Shown piece after piece: positions 49,501 through 57,838 of a stretch of 64,000 nucleotides of DNA (its first letter is position 1; each line of letters starts with the position of its first letter). Origin of the DNA: Lanius collurio (lineage: Eukaryota; Chordata; Aves; Passeriformes; Laniidae). The notes under the pieces were generated by a model. It was not told the DNA's origin. It searched no databases and saw only the letters and a program-made list of their open reading frames with translations. Position numbers and translations under genes: made by a program. The DNA is taken from NCBI GenBank assembly GCA_020086605.1, contig JACBWW010000071.1:1457221-1521220 (forward strand), read 5' to 3'.

Positions 49501-50104
49501 GCTGGGATTCTGGGGAGTGACTTCACATGTGTGGAGGAGTTCTCAGCTTCTCACAGCTCCTTGTGCTCTGTCCTTGCCCTTTTCCTGTTCTTCCAGTCTG
49601 GGACTGGATGGTGTATGCTGGAGGGAATCTGGGGAGGGGTCAGTGCAGAAGTGAGAGGAGGAGATAAGGGGTGAAAACTGACATTTGTGGAAAAGGGGAA
49701 ACTGGGAGCAGAATAAAGCAAATGCAAGGAGCAGGGGGGAGAAAGGAGTTGTTGGAGCTCAGTAAGGACTTCAATAACTCAGGGAGCTGAGGATGGCAAC
49801 GTGGTAGAGCAAACCCTGGCAGCCCAGGTGCTGTAGGCCCTTGGAGTGTTTCTTTCTAGTGCTCTCTTACAAACCAGCAATAAACCATTAGCTCTGGCAC
49901 ACCGGGGTTTGTTTCCCCCTTGCTGTGTCAGCTCCCCCCTGCTGCTGCTGAGAGTCCCTCTGTCCCCAGCACGTGTTCTGTGAGGAGTGCCTGTGCCTCT
50001 GGTTCGACCGGGAGAAGACGTGTCCCCTGTGCCGCTCGGTCACCGTGGAGACCCTGCGCTGCTGGAAGGACGGCACCACCTCTGCCCACTTCCAGGTGTA
50101 CTGA
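28545..50104 (+). CDS. RNFT2: RNFT2 (TMEM118), RING finger and transmembrane protein 2; gene-level span, 9 exons
   Basis: Multi-pass membrane E3 ubiquitin ligase; the mammalian protein is reported to control IL-3 receptor alpha turnover (family knowledge). Joining 28545-28591, 31064-31542, 32000-32076, 33589-33689, 35781-35934, 44621-44770, 47988-48053, 48985-49086 and 49970-50104 gives 1,311 nt, i.e. 436 residues plus TGA, with every junction GT-AG and in phase. Visible order: Ser-rich N-terminus; His-rich stretch about residues 99-113; hydrophobic segments near 157-173, 177-194, 205-227, 249-275 and 322-338; C3HC4 RING with C376, C379, C391, H393, C396, C399, C410 and C413; the C-terminus ends FQVY. 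The sequence matches human RNFT2 (recalled) throughout. The ATG at 28545 is used because the human protein also has an internal Met here; human RNFT2 starts about a dozen residues upstream in a separate exon that is not securely found in this window. No frameshift or missing RING ligand is seen. Confidence 0.96.
28592..31063 (+). other. RNFT2: RNFT2 intron
   Basis: 2.5 kb, AT-rich, no recognised repeat family, RNA gene or coding similarity. Confidence 0.85.
31064..31542 (+). CDS. RNFT2: RNFT2 large exon: N-terminal cytosolic region and first membrane segment
   Basis: The acceptor follows ATCTCTGCCCGCTGCAG; the donor is CTTG|GTGAGT. The 479 nt encode residues 16-175 plus one base of G176. The region is low in structure: Ser/Glu-rich, then a block with FIQMP, a His-rich run (F99 to H113 with nine His), an acidic stretch and a conserved block starting LSELKAVIGWLQKGLPF that enters the first hydrophobic segment. 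This exon is the GC-richest of the gene and the one that differs most from the human protein, mostly in the linker between the Ser-rich start and the His-rich run. Confidence 0.95.
31543..31999 (+). other. RNFT2: RNFT2 intron
   Basis: 457 bp; nothing recognised. Confidence 0.9.
32000..32076 (+). CDS. RNFT2: RNFT2 exon, second membrane segment
   Basis: 77 nt between acceptor TTTCCCTGCAG and donor TTGAAG|GTGAGT. It reads GIAVCIGMASTFAYANS followed by TLREQVALK (residues 176-201), nearly identical to human RNFT2. Together with the first segment it forms a likely membrane hairpin. Confidence 0.95.
32077..33588 (+). other. RNFT2: RNFT2 intron
   Basis: 1.5 kb; apart from the weak MIR-like piece near 32310-32470, nothing recognised. 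Confidence 0.85.
32310..32470 (+). repeat. Degenerate MIR-like SINE fragment in an RNFT2 intron
   Basis: The order of short matches (CACCTTGGTTTCCCAT, then a GTGAGATTTAA-type stretch, then TAATGTTTTGAGATG and CTGAAAGAT) follows the 3' half of MIR elements as recalled. Highly diverged. Confidence 0.35.
33589..33689 (+). CDS. RNFT2: RNFT2 exon, third membrane segment
   Basis: 101 nt after acceptor TTCCTTGCTCAG, donor AACAG|GTGGGC. It encodes EKRSVLVVFWILAFLTG and on to SSQQLYN (residues 202-234, plus two bases of S235). It is strongly hydrophobic from 205 to 227. The donor GTGGGC is the weakest of the gene, but phase and homology support it. Confidence 0.94.
33690..35780 (+). other. RNFT2: RNFT2 intron
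   Basis: 2.1 kb; T-rich simple stretches near 34758 and 34920, no recognised element. Confidence 0.85.
35781..35934 (+). CDS. RNFT2: RNFT2 exon, fourth membrane region
   Basis: 154 nt after acceptor TGCCTTTCAG, donor TCAAAG|GTAGGA. It completes S235 and runs to K286, reading SLIFLKPSLDRLDFFDLMW and then a long hydrophobic block ending AVKSK. It ends in phase 0, which leaves the reading frame free for an alternative downstream exon (see findings). Confidence 0.95.
36014..36190 (-). mobile_element. CR1 LINE 3' end, minus orientation, in an RNFT2 intron
   Basis: Starts AGAATCATGGAATGATTTG, continues GTTGGAAGGGTCCTCAATGA, then GTTGCTCCAAGCCCCATCC and AACCTGGCCTTGGACACTG, all standard reverse-complement CR1 3' sequence. 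It is cut off near 36190. Antisense to RNFT2, about 80 bp after a donor site. Confidence 0.92.
37038..37056. repeat. (ATT)n microsatellite in an RNFT2 intron
   Basis: About six ATT units after a C/T-rich stretch. Confidence 0.85.
44621..44770 (+). CDS. RNFT2: RNFT2 exon, loop plus last membrane segment
   Basis: 150 nt, phase 0 at both ends, acceptor GGTTGTCTTGCAG, donor TGCAAG|GTGAGC. Residues 287-336: an amphipathic stretch with EELSQLFRSLVPIQLWYKY, then hydrophobic YFLGGILIIMYSLCK. Very close to human. Confidence 0.95.
44771..47987 (+). other. RNFT2: RNFT2 intron
   Basis: 3.2 kb, relatively GC-rich with many chance open frames on both strands (e.g. 46430-47317 minus). It ends with a (CA)7 run at 47929-47942 shortly before the acceptor. 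Confidence 0.85.
47929..47942. repeat. (CA)7 microsatellite upstream of an RNFT2 acceptor
   Basis: ACACACACACACAC about 45 bp before the exon at 47988. Confidence 0.85.
47988..48053 (+). CDS. RNFT2: RNFT2 exon, linker before the RING
   Basis: 66 nt, phase 0 at both ends, acceptor TCTTTTTTGCAG, donor CCCCAG|GTAAGA. It encodes SFDICGRVGSVRKALKVLC followed by TPQ (residues 337-358), the conserved cytosolic helix between the membrane region and the RING. Confidence 0.94.
48054..48984 (+). other. RNFT2: RNFT2 intron
   Basis: 931 bp; nothing recognised. Confidence 0.9.
48985..49086 (+). CDS. RNFT2: RNFT2 exon, first half of the RING domain
   Basis: 102 nt, phase 0, acceptor CCTGACAG, donor TGCCAG|GTAAGA. 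It contains GDICAICQAEFREPLIL and MCQ, i.e. zinc ligands C376, C379 and C391. The RING is split between this and the next exon directly before ligand H393. Confidence 0.96.
49087..49969 (+). other. RNFT2: RNFT2 last intron, splitting the RING domain
   Basis: 883 bp; nothing recognised. Confidence 0.9.
49970..50104 (+). CDS. RNFT2: RNFT2 terminal coding exon, second half of the RING and C-terminus
   Basis: Acceptor CTCTGTCCCCAG. It reads HVFCEECLCLWFDREKTCP, LCRSVTVE, then ends FQVY and TGA at 50102-50104. It supplies H393, C396, C399, C410 and C413, completing the C3HC4 set with normal spacing (x2, x11, x1, x2, x2, x10, x2), so a catalytically competent RING is expected. Confidence 0.97.
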   Translation, partial: HVFCEECLCLWFDREKTCPLCRSVTVETLRCWKDGTTSAHFQVY

Positions 50105-51990
50105 CAGCAGGGCAGCTCGCCAGGGCACAGAGCAGGAGAAGCTGGAAAATCCCAGGATCCTGTGCCCCTGTTTAGTTGCCTGTGGTTTTGTTTCAGTCTT
50201 CTTCCAGCTCTGAGCCAACAGAACAATTGTGACTGGCCAGAAACTTTACCCTCAAAGGCAGGGAAGGTGTGGGTTGTGTTATGGCAAACTCCAGGATGTT
50301 TCTGGAGCTTACATGGTTATAAAGTGTCTGGGATGTTTCCTATTTTCCTTTCAGTATGGACAAACACTGCGTGTCCAGGGCAGGGGAGGTGTGACTGCAC
50401 AGGCTCAACAAAGCTTCACTTTACCTGGCCCTGCATTCCCTGAATTCATAACTTCATAGAATTACACAGCACTTCTGAGAACTCTTCCCAAGCAGTGCTT
50501 CAGGACCTCGTGTCCAAAGCTGCAGTTGGAGAAATGTCATTTCCCAGCTGTTTTTCCATTTGATTCCACAAATGGCACCTTTGTGCTGTCACCTTAAGAA
50601 AATCACAGGGAACTTGGGAAGGATGACACCAGTGAAGCTGGAAATGACACTTCCTTTCCCTGGGAATGTTTTTCCTCTTTAATTTTCATGATTTCCCAGT
50701 CCCTGGGGAGAGCAGCAGAAGGTTAAAGTCAGGTTGGGTTTGTCTGTGTGGAAATCCAGCTCCTGACCAAGAGCATCTCACAAACTTAGTGTCTCTGTCC
50801 TGTGCTCCTCAGCTAGGACCTGCCTGGGTTGTCCAGGGAAAACCAGAACCCTGAGCTTCAGCAGGAGCTCCTGGAGGAAGGAGGTCCTGACAGGAATTAA
50901 CAGGGATTAACCCCATCCCTGTGGCCGAGGTCTCTGCTGAGGTTCTCCAGCAGCACAAGCCCTCAGAAGGAGCTGCTGTTTGTTCTGGAGCTTTCCTGTC
51001 CCCAAACCACCTCAGGAACAGCAGCATCTTCCCAGCTCATTGCCATGGAAATGGCTCAAGGTGACAGCCCCACCTGAGCCGTCAGCAGGAAGAGGTTCCT
51101 GGGGGAATGAGGCTAAGTCTGTGCTGATGGAAACTGCACAGGGGAAGGATTAAAGCAAGGGAGCTGATGGGAACAGGATTAAGGCTCCACATTTCTTTGG
51201 AAATACCAGTTCAGTGTGGCTGAGGAGGAATGGTGAGAGGCAGAGCCTGAGCTGGGGAAAATCCCAATCTGGCTTGGGAGGTCCAGGGAAGCAGAGGAGG
51301 AAAAGCTTTACTTTCCAAAACAAAGTGATGTCAAATTCTTGTCAAATGCATCCTGTGGAAGTGGAGAATTAAGCCAAGGTATCTCATTGCTCTCTGCCAT
51401 GGGAACAGCTTCCCTCATCTTTGGGATGGGGGAGAGGGTTCAGAAAGGCAGAAAGCAAGGTTTTCATTGAGCATAAAAATGTTATGTGTGATAGCCTGGA
51501 ATATGCACCAGGAATGGGGAAATGAGGATTCCATGGGCAGGGAGTTTCTGAAAGGCTTCAGTGTCACTTTGCAGTGCTGGTGAACCCAAGGATTTGTGTT
51601 CCTGCTTTCAAACTGTTTGGAAACCTGCTTTTCTTTCTGATTTTTTTTCCTAAATGCTCCTGGAAAATGTGTTTGGAGAGAGTAGGGAAAGGTCAGTAGG
51701 AGCCCAGCTCTACAGAGAGCGTGGGATACACGGCTTCAGAATTAGTGCTTTATTTGGTGATAAGGCAGGAAACCAAAGGGAAAGGTTGGGTTTGCATTCC
51801 CAAAGTTTTGGGTTTTTTTTGGGAGGATGGTCCACGTTCTCCTGGAACGTGACACTTGGACCAGAAAACATGCAAGGGAAACTTCCATTCCAATGACAGC
51901 TGCTGGGAGCCTGCTGATTTCCAGGGAAAGCAGGGAAGGCTGTGGAAGGAAGTTCCTCTGAGAGAGGAAATAAAACCCGGAGCCTTTTTT
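50105..51990 (+). other. RNFT2: RNFT2 3' untranslated region (end approximate)
   Basis: The sequence from the stop codon to the first good AATAAA in a favourable context (51969-51974), followed about 15-20 nt later by a T-rich stretch suitable as the downstream element. No coding similarity is seen. A second AATAAA at 52021-52026 could give a form about 50 nt longer. The cleavage position is inferred. Confidence 0.6.
51969..51974 (+). terminator. Polyadenylation signal AATAAA for RNFT2
   Basis: Canonical hexamer about 1.87 kb after the RNFT2 stop, followed by U-rich DNA (51984-51991 and 52005-52020). A second AATAAA lies at 52021-52026. Confidence 0.6.
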
Positions 51991-52017
51991 TGCCATTGAA
52001 CAGTTATTTTTCTTTTT

Positions 52018-52023
52018 TTTAAT
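52018..52023 (-). terminator. Candidate minus-strand polyadenylation signal ATTAAA (3' end of the convergent gene, HRK by synteny)
   Basis: Read on the minus strand this is an ATTAAA after an AT-rich run containing GTACATATTTATAAGG, a composition typical of the end of a 3' UTR. It overlaps the plus-strand AATAAA at 52021-52026. Human RNFT2 and HRK are tail-to-tail, which is why HRK is the candidate owner. No HRK coding sequence is seen, so the assignment is weak. Confidence 0.35.
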
Positions 52024-52029
52024 AAATTC

Positions 52030-55000
52030 CTTATAAATATGTACAAAGAGTCTCAGCATATGAAATTCCTTTTACAAAAGAGAGAAGCCCCATCCAGCCA
52101 GGAGCGGGAGCCTCCTGGAGCTCCAGGAACTCAGAGCACAGGCCCTGCCCTTGCTTTGGTGAGGGGGAGCCCTGCACAGTGACCCTGCTGGAGTTAATCC
52201 CAGTGCTACTGGATCAGCAGAACGCCAGGAACTGGGCATTCCCTGCCTGCCATTCCCTTAGCAATGCCCCGGGAGACACTGGGGAATTCACAGTGTCCTC
52301 GGGACTAACGAGGACAGGGAGGGTTTTGTCATAAACTGTGGTGAATGACTGGGAAAGGGGTGCTGTAAAAACCCAGGGAATTAAATCCCACTGCAGCTGG
52401 GTTTGGTGCCACCTGTAACTACTGAGGGAGTAACTAATAAAGGGTGTAACTAATAAAGGTGTAATTAATAACAGTGTAAGTAATAATGGCCATTTAATCC
52501 TCAGATGCTTTCAGTGAATATTTATCAAGCTTCAAAGTCACTTCCTGTAAATATTAAAAACCTTGGGAAATTCAAGCACTCCAGCAATTCCCACGGAGTG
52601 CACACTGAAGTCACATCAAAATTCACTCCTGTACTCAAATAAATACTATCAGAAAAAAAAATATTCACCTTTTTGTATTTTGTGGTGTAGAAACCCAAGG
52701 CAGGAGCAGCAGGTGAGGATCCCTCCCCTCCTCTCAGACTGCCTGGGCCTAAGGGAGCCCAATTCCCATGGTCCTTAAAATTCCCTCAGCCCCTGGATCT
52801 GGAATTGGCCTGGCCAGAGTCTCCTCACCTGTTGTAATGAGATGCAAAGTTCAGCTCACACACAGCAAAGTTACACAAGAATGAGGCTGAGTTTGAAGCC
52901 TGGATTGAAAATCAAATTTGCTGGGAGCAAACTGGCTCCAAGGAAAGTTGTGCAGCTGCTGGGGAGCTGGGATACAGCCAGGAGGGCTGGACAGGGACAA
53001 CAGTGTGTGTCCAGGGTTTGATGGGGAGCCTCAGGTTCCACCCTGTACATCCCAGGCTCCTGTCGAGATCAGGGACAGATACTGTGTAGGACAACTGAAC
53101 ATTAAGGCAGGTGTGCTGTCCTGTCCTCACCAGGGCCATTTTCACAGGGCAGTGCAGTTTTCCAGCTGGGAAGTGCCTCGTTCCAGGCTGGCTGTGGACA
53201 GACACTGCACCAGTTTAACCAGTTCAGTTTGTGATGGATTTTAATAGCAGGAACTACTTCTGCTCATGCTGAGGGTTTAAGACTTTAATAACTTCACTAT
53301 GATATGGAAACAAAACCTCACAAATCAGATGGAATTGAGTCAAGGAGTGTTTGGGATTTAAGGGAGCCGCTTTAGCAACGGGCTTGGCTCAAAGAGGAAT
53401 TCCTGCCTCCCTGCTCTGAAGCAGGAGCAGGATGGGATTCCCACCCCTCCCCACGGGCAGCTCCCCGGTTTGGGTGATTTGCTGGATGTCTGCCTTGGGT
53501 GCTGCCCCTCCTGGGCACCCCGAGGTGTGTGACAGGAGGCCTGGTCCCATTCCATGCTTCTTTACCCGTGGGAAATAATTCTAAGGGAGAAGAGGGAGGA
53601 ATGTGGAGCTCATGGGCCAAACCCTGCCCTGGTGTAACCCAGGAGTCGCTGGTGCAGCCCAGAGTTCACCTGGCCCAAGGAGCTGTGTGAGCAGCTGGCA
53701 GGGGAGCTGATCAGCAGCCCACTCCAGGCTGCTCTTTTACCTTGGAATATGGAATTCCAGGTTGTGCTGGGAGCTGTCTCGGCAGAGAACTGCTTTAAAA
53801 ATGCATGAAGACTTCCCTGCCAGCCGCGCTGTGCGCAGACCATGAGCTCATAACGGCGCTCTCCTCGCTGCTGAAACCTGAGAGGGCTCTGTTTTCCCGT
53901 CTGGAGAGCACTCCCCGGCCCTCGCAGCTGACCAAACCCAGGGATTGCTTGGCTGCTGTGAGAAAACAAAAGGGCCAGAGGGGAACTGTGCCGGTTTCCT
54001 GCCCACAGGAGGGAACAGGGAATTTCCAGGGAGTTCACAGCACCCTTCCCTTTCCATGCAAACACCAACCAGGGGCAAAGCAGATCTTGTAGGAAGGATA
54101 AAAACACCCCTTGTCAAAAACGGAGGCGTTCAAGGATAGCAATTACACCACAGAATGTAAGGCTTTGACAAATCAGTACCCTCAAATAAGGAATTCCAGT
54201 TCTGTACAGGGAATTCTGGCTACAAAACAACTTCACCCTCAGTTCATGCGAAACATCCAGTTTGGAACTCCAGAAGTGAAGCAAATCAGGAACAAAGCAG
54301 GATTTGGGGTACCAGACCTGCTCTGGTTTCCACGTGGGAAGCACCACAGATGTTCCATGCTGGGCAGGACAAGTCTTTAACATTTTTTGCTGACTGTTTG
54401 GAGCCCCCAAGGAGAGCAATCCCATGGGAGCTCTGAGGTTTGGGAATTTTTGCCAACAAGCCTGTCCGCAGAGGGTTGGGACTGAGGGAGGTCAGCCAGT
54501 CCCTGCACTGGGGCTGATCACAGATTTGGGGGCTCTCCCGAGATGGGACCTCAATGGCAAGGACAGAACTTCCTTTCCTTTTCCTTGGCTGTGCTGTTCC
54601 AAAGGAATTGAAACACTGGGAGCAGCCCCCAAAAACCAGGACAGCAGGAGAGCCAAGGGCAGTGCCAGCTGTGTGCACAGGGCAAATGGAATAATGCCTA
54701 TTCCAGGTGAGAAGTTTATTACATTCAGAGCTGATAAAGGTGAGGAATCTGTGGCAGAGCCTCTGAGGGATGTGACCCAGCCCTGGGCCTGTCCCAGGGC
54801 TGGGGAGGATGTGCAGGGCAGAGCTGCAGGGGGTGTCCCCTAGAGCCAAGTGTCACATCCGTGGTTCCTGTTCAAGCAGGACTTGTGTGGTTCCATACAC
54901 ACAATTTCACTCCCACTCTCCAGGGATTTCCAGAAACTGGTATTTTTAAGGCTCTGCCCAGCACTGGCAGCACTGCTGGAATCAGCTGAGGCTCCTCCTT

Positions 55001-57089
55001 TTGTCAGAAGAATTTGTCCTTGTTTCTGTAGGAGACTGAGCTGGGATGGAGTTCAGGATGCTGAGGATTACTGAGCATCAGGCCAAAAATGGCAGGAAAA
55101 GGTTTCACTGGTCCCTGTGGCTCTGAGACCATCCCAGGGTATGGACAGACAAACTACACGGAGCTACACCACCCCTCCCAACACTGCACATCACCTACGG
55201 CACGGCAAGGTTCTTCCCTAGGAACAATCTGCTCTTCCAGCAGAGCCCTTGCTGCTGCTTGGGAATGGACCTGGATCAATGACACCCAGGAAAATGCCTG
55301 CAGGGGCTCCAAACACTGCAGTGAATATTTGATAAATGGAGAATTTAGCTTTCAGATTGCTTAGAAACATTTCTCCTGCAGCACTGGCAAATGCAGGGTC
55401 TGACTGGACACAGCGGCCACTCGGCTTCTTCCTGGGCTGGGTGAGGGGTCGGGGAAGGATTTTTAAAAGACAAGGAGCCAAATTTCCTTTAGAAATCGGG
55501 TTCTGACATTCCTTTACGCCTTTGAAAATGCCCTCCCTGCCATGGCAGGGTCCATTTTCTGGTGAAAATATCTGAAGGTAGGAAAAATGTTTCTAAAAAA
55601 CTGTGCACAGTCACTGCTGTATGTGGAAGGTACCTGAATCTGACAGGTAGTTTTGGCTGCAAGGAAAAAAGTGCTCAGTACTAGACTGAAAAAAGCCCTT
55701 TGACTTCTAAGGCCAAGTTCTCCTGTTACCCCTGCTCTAGTGATCAGTCTGGACAAGAGTTCTCTTTCCTGGTTCACAGGATTTGGGACTGAATAAATCA
55801 CCATGCAGGAGAATTCTCAGCTCTGGAGCTGTAGGAAGTGCTGCTCTAGCAGACTTTGATGTGCACACTGCAGTGGAAAGGGCTCTGTGTCCTTTCCACC
55901 TCAGTGCCTGCTGCTTCCCAAGCTCCACACTGTCAAAAGAAAAAAAACTGCTCCAAAGAAAAGGAGTTTTATAAATTTCTGGGGTAGATTTTTGTTTTGT
56001 CTTAGTTTCTGCAGAGATTGAAAGAAAGAAAAAAAATAGCACCTTCTCAACAAGTCTTACTTTTTGCTATCTTGTGTATAAATATCAATAATCAAAATAG
56101 ATCTTTCCTTGTCCCACATTTCAGAACATCCTCTTGGGGAAACTGTAGCACCACAGAGAGGCAGTTTAGCCCCAGACAAATATTAAATGTAGCACCAGAG
56201 AAACTAAAGTCATAGGAAAGCTGCTCTCCCTGGTGCCAGAGCATGAATATTTACACACACAAACTGCTGTCCGAGCTGCTCCGCACCCGCTCCCCGCCAC
56301 GCCTGGGCCGTGCCCGCGCTGCAGCACGTTTGGAATTCTCAGGATTACTAATCTGGGTGTAGAGATTCCTCCTCATCCTGCTGCATAAATGGGGCAGCAG
56401 GGCAGTGGGTGGTGTCCAGCAGGGCCAGCAGCAGTGCCAAGGCTCGGCCTGCAGGAGCAGGGCTGCTCACAGCAGCGATCTACAGGGAATGTCGCTTACG
56501 CTCTCGACAAGGCATGCACGCGTCCACGTCTGCATACACAGGGTTACATTCTTCTATATATAAGCAGGTTTTGTGTCTCTGGTTTGCTGCTGGGCCCTTG
56601 AACAGCTCCTTCCGGGCAAATCCTCCTTCTCACGTCGCCCAGAGCACTTCCAGCATCTCCCACTTCTTTCTTTCCACTCTTCACAGCTGCTGCTCAGGCT
56701 CTGGATTCCCTGGAGGAAAAGGGGAAACAATTTTCTCCAAGGGCACAGGGTTTGCTCCAGCCTAAGAAAGCAAAAGAGTGGGGTTGGGTGTTAATTATGT
56801 TGATGCACTGGGTACAATAAAAGCTTCTTTTAAATTTATGCTTGAACCCTCCTACTAAATTTACGGACAAGAAGAGATGTGGAATTTATGGGGAGGATGG
56901 TTTGTGGCTCAGACAGGAGACGATGCCTTTGGCCCTGGGTACTGCAGATTTCTGGGAGCTCTGCTCCTTGCAAGGCTCCTTTTGGCTGCTCCATCTTCAT
57001 TTACATCACGTTAACAAAAATGTGAACTTTTAGGGAAGCCATTAAATTTGTTCCAGGTAGGCAGTGGGGTGCACGGAGTATCACAGGAG
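52030..57089. other. Tail-to-tail region after RNFT2, no recognised coding exon
   Basis: Moderately GC-rich unique DNA with many chance open frames on both strands. A CpG-rich islet lies at 56268-56330. If the minus-strand signal near 52020 is real, part of this stretch is the 3' UTR of a minus-strand gene. Confidence 0.5.
52428..52489. repeat. Degenerate 15-16 bp tandem repeat, four copies
   Basis: Successive units GAGTAACTAATAAAGG, GTGTAACTAATAAAG, GTGTAATTAATAACA and GTGTAAGTAATAATG. Two of them contain AATAAA on the plus strand. Confidence 0.8.
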
Positions 57090-57255
57090 ACTGGAAGAAC
57101 TCACTCATTCCTGGCTCTGCCACTGATTAGATTTGTGGCCTTGGGCAAACCACTGCATTCAGTTCTCCTGGAAAATGAGGGCACTAATAACTTCTTTGCC
57201 TCACAGGTGGGCTGCAAGCCTTAATTAATAAAGTGCTCAGAGAAAGGCACCCATC
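57090..57255 (+). mobile_element. MIR-like ancient SINE
   Basis: CCTGGCTCTGCCACTGATT, TGGCCTTGGGCAAACCACT, TCTCCTGGAAAATGAGGGCA, TTTGCCTCACAGG and TTAATTAATAAAGTGCTCAG follow the MIR consensus (as recalled) in order and spacing. MIR copies are amniote-wide and old, and this one is unusually easy to read. Confidence 0.7.
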
Positions 57256-57694
57256 TAAGTGCAAATTAGCAGAAGAGGTGCCCAAGGGGCATCTGCTACG
57301 AAATTCCCATTTCCCAGCATTTAGCCCCCAGTTTGTTGACAGCAGCCCTTGCTGGGGCAGATGCCATGGATGTCTCGCTGGCAGGCTGTGACAATGAGTG
57401 ATCCTATAAAACCCTGCACGGAGAAATCTCCACCGGCCGCTGGGATGAGGTGACTTCACCGGCTGGGAGAGGGGAGGGGGAGCCGCTGATGGTGCAACTG
57501 CAGCAGCTATGAAGTCACAGCGTAATCAGGGCTGGCAAACGGCTCCGGGGCAGATCCTGAGCTGCCTTACTCCGGAATCCCTTCCCTTCCTGCTTCCCTG
57601 GTCATGCCAGCACGAAGGTGGCAGGAGGCAGCCTTGGAATGAGCTGAACCTCCAGGGAAGGAGGTGAATTCTGGTGCTGCCACAGACTCTGAGC

Positions 57695-57838
57695 AGAATC
57701 ACAGAGTATCCCGAGTGGGAGTTTGATGATCCACAAGGATCATCAATCCAACTCCTGACTCCAGGACACCCCAATCCCACCCTGTGCCTGAGAGCATTGC
57801 CCAAACGCAGCCTTGGGGCTGTGACCTTTCCCTGTTGC
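57695..57838 (-). mobile_element. CR1 LINE 3' end (diverged), minus orientation
   Basis: AGAATCACAGAGTATCCCG, then ACAAGGATCATCAATCCAAC, GACACCCCAATCCCACCC, TGTGCCTGAGAGCATTGCCC and CCTTGGGGCTGTGACC correspond to the reverse complement of a CR1 subfamily distinct from the copies at 1.2 and 36.0 kb. The distal limit is uncertain. Confidence 0.82.

Noticed and set aside
54286..54849. 187-codon minus-strand open frame in the presumed HRK 3' region
   Set aside because: No domain, no conservation cue; overlapping open frames occur on the opposite strand.
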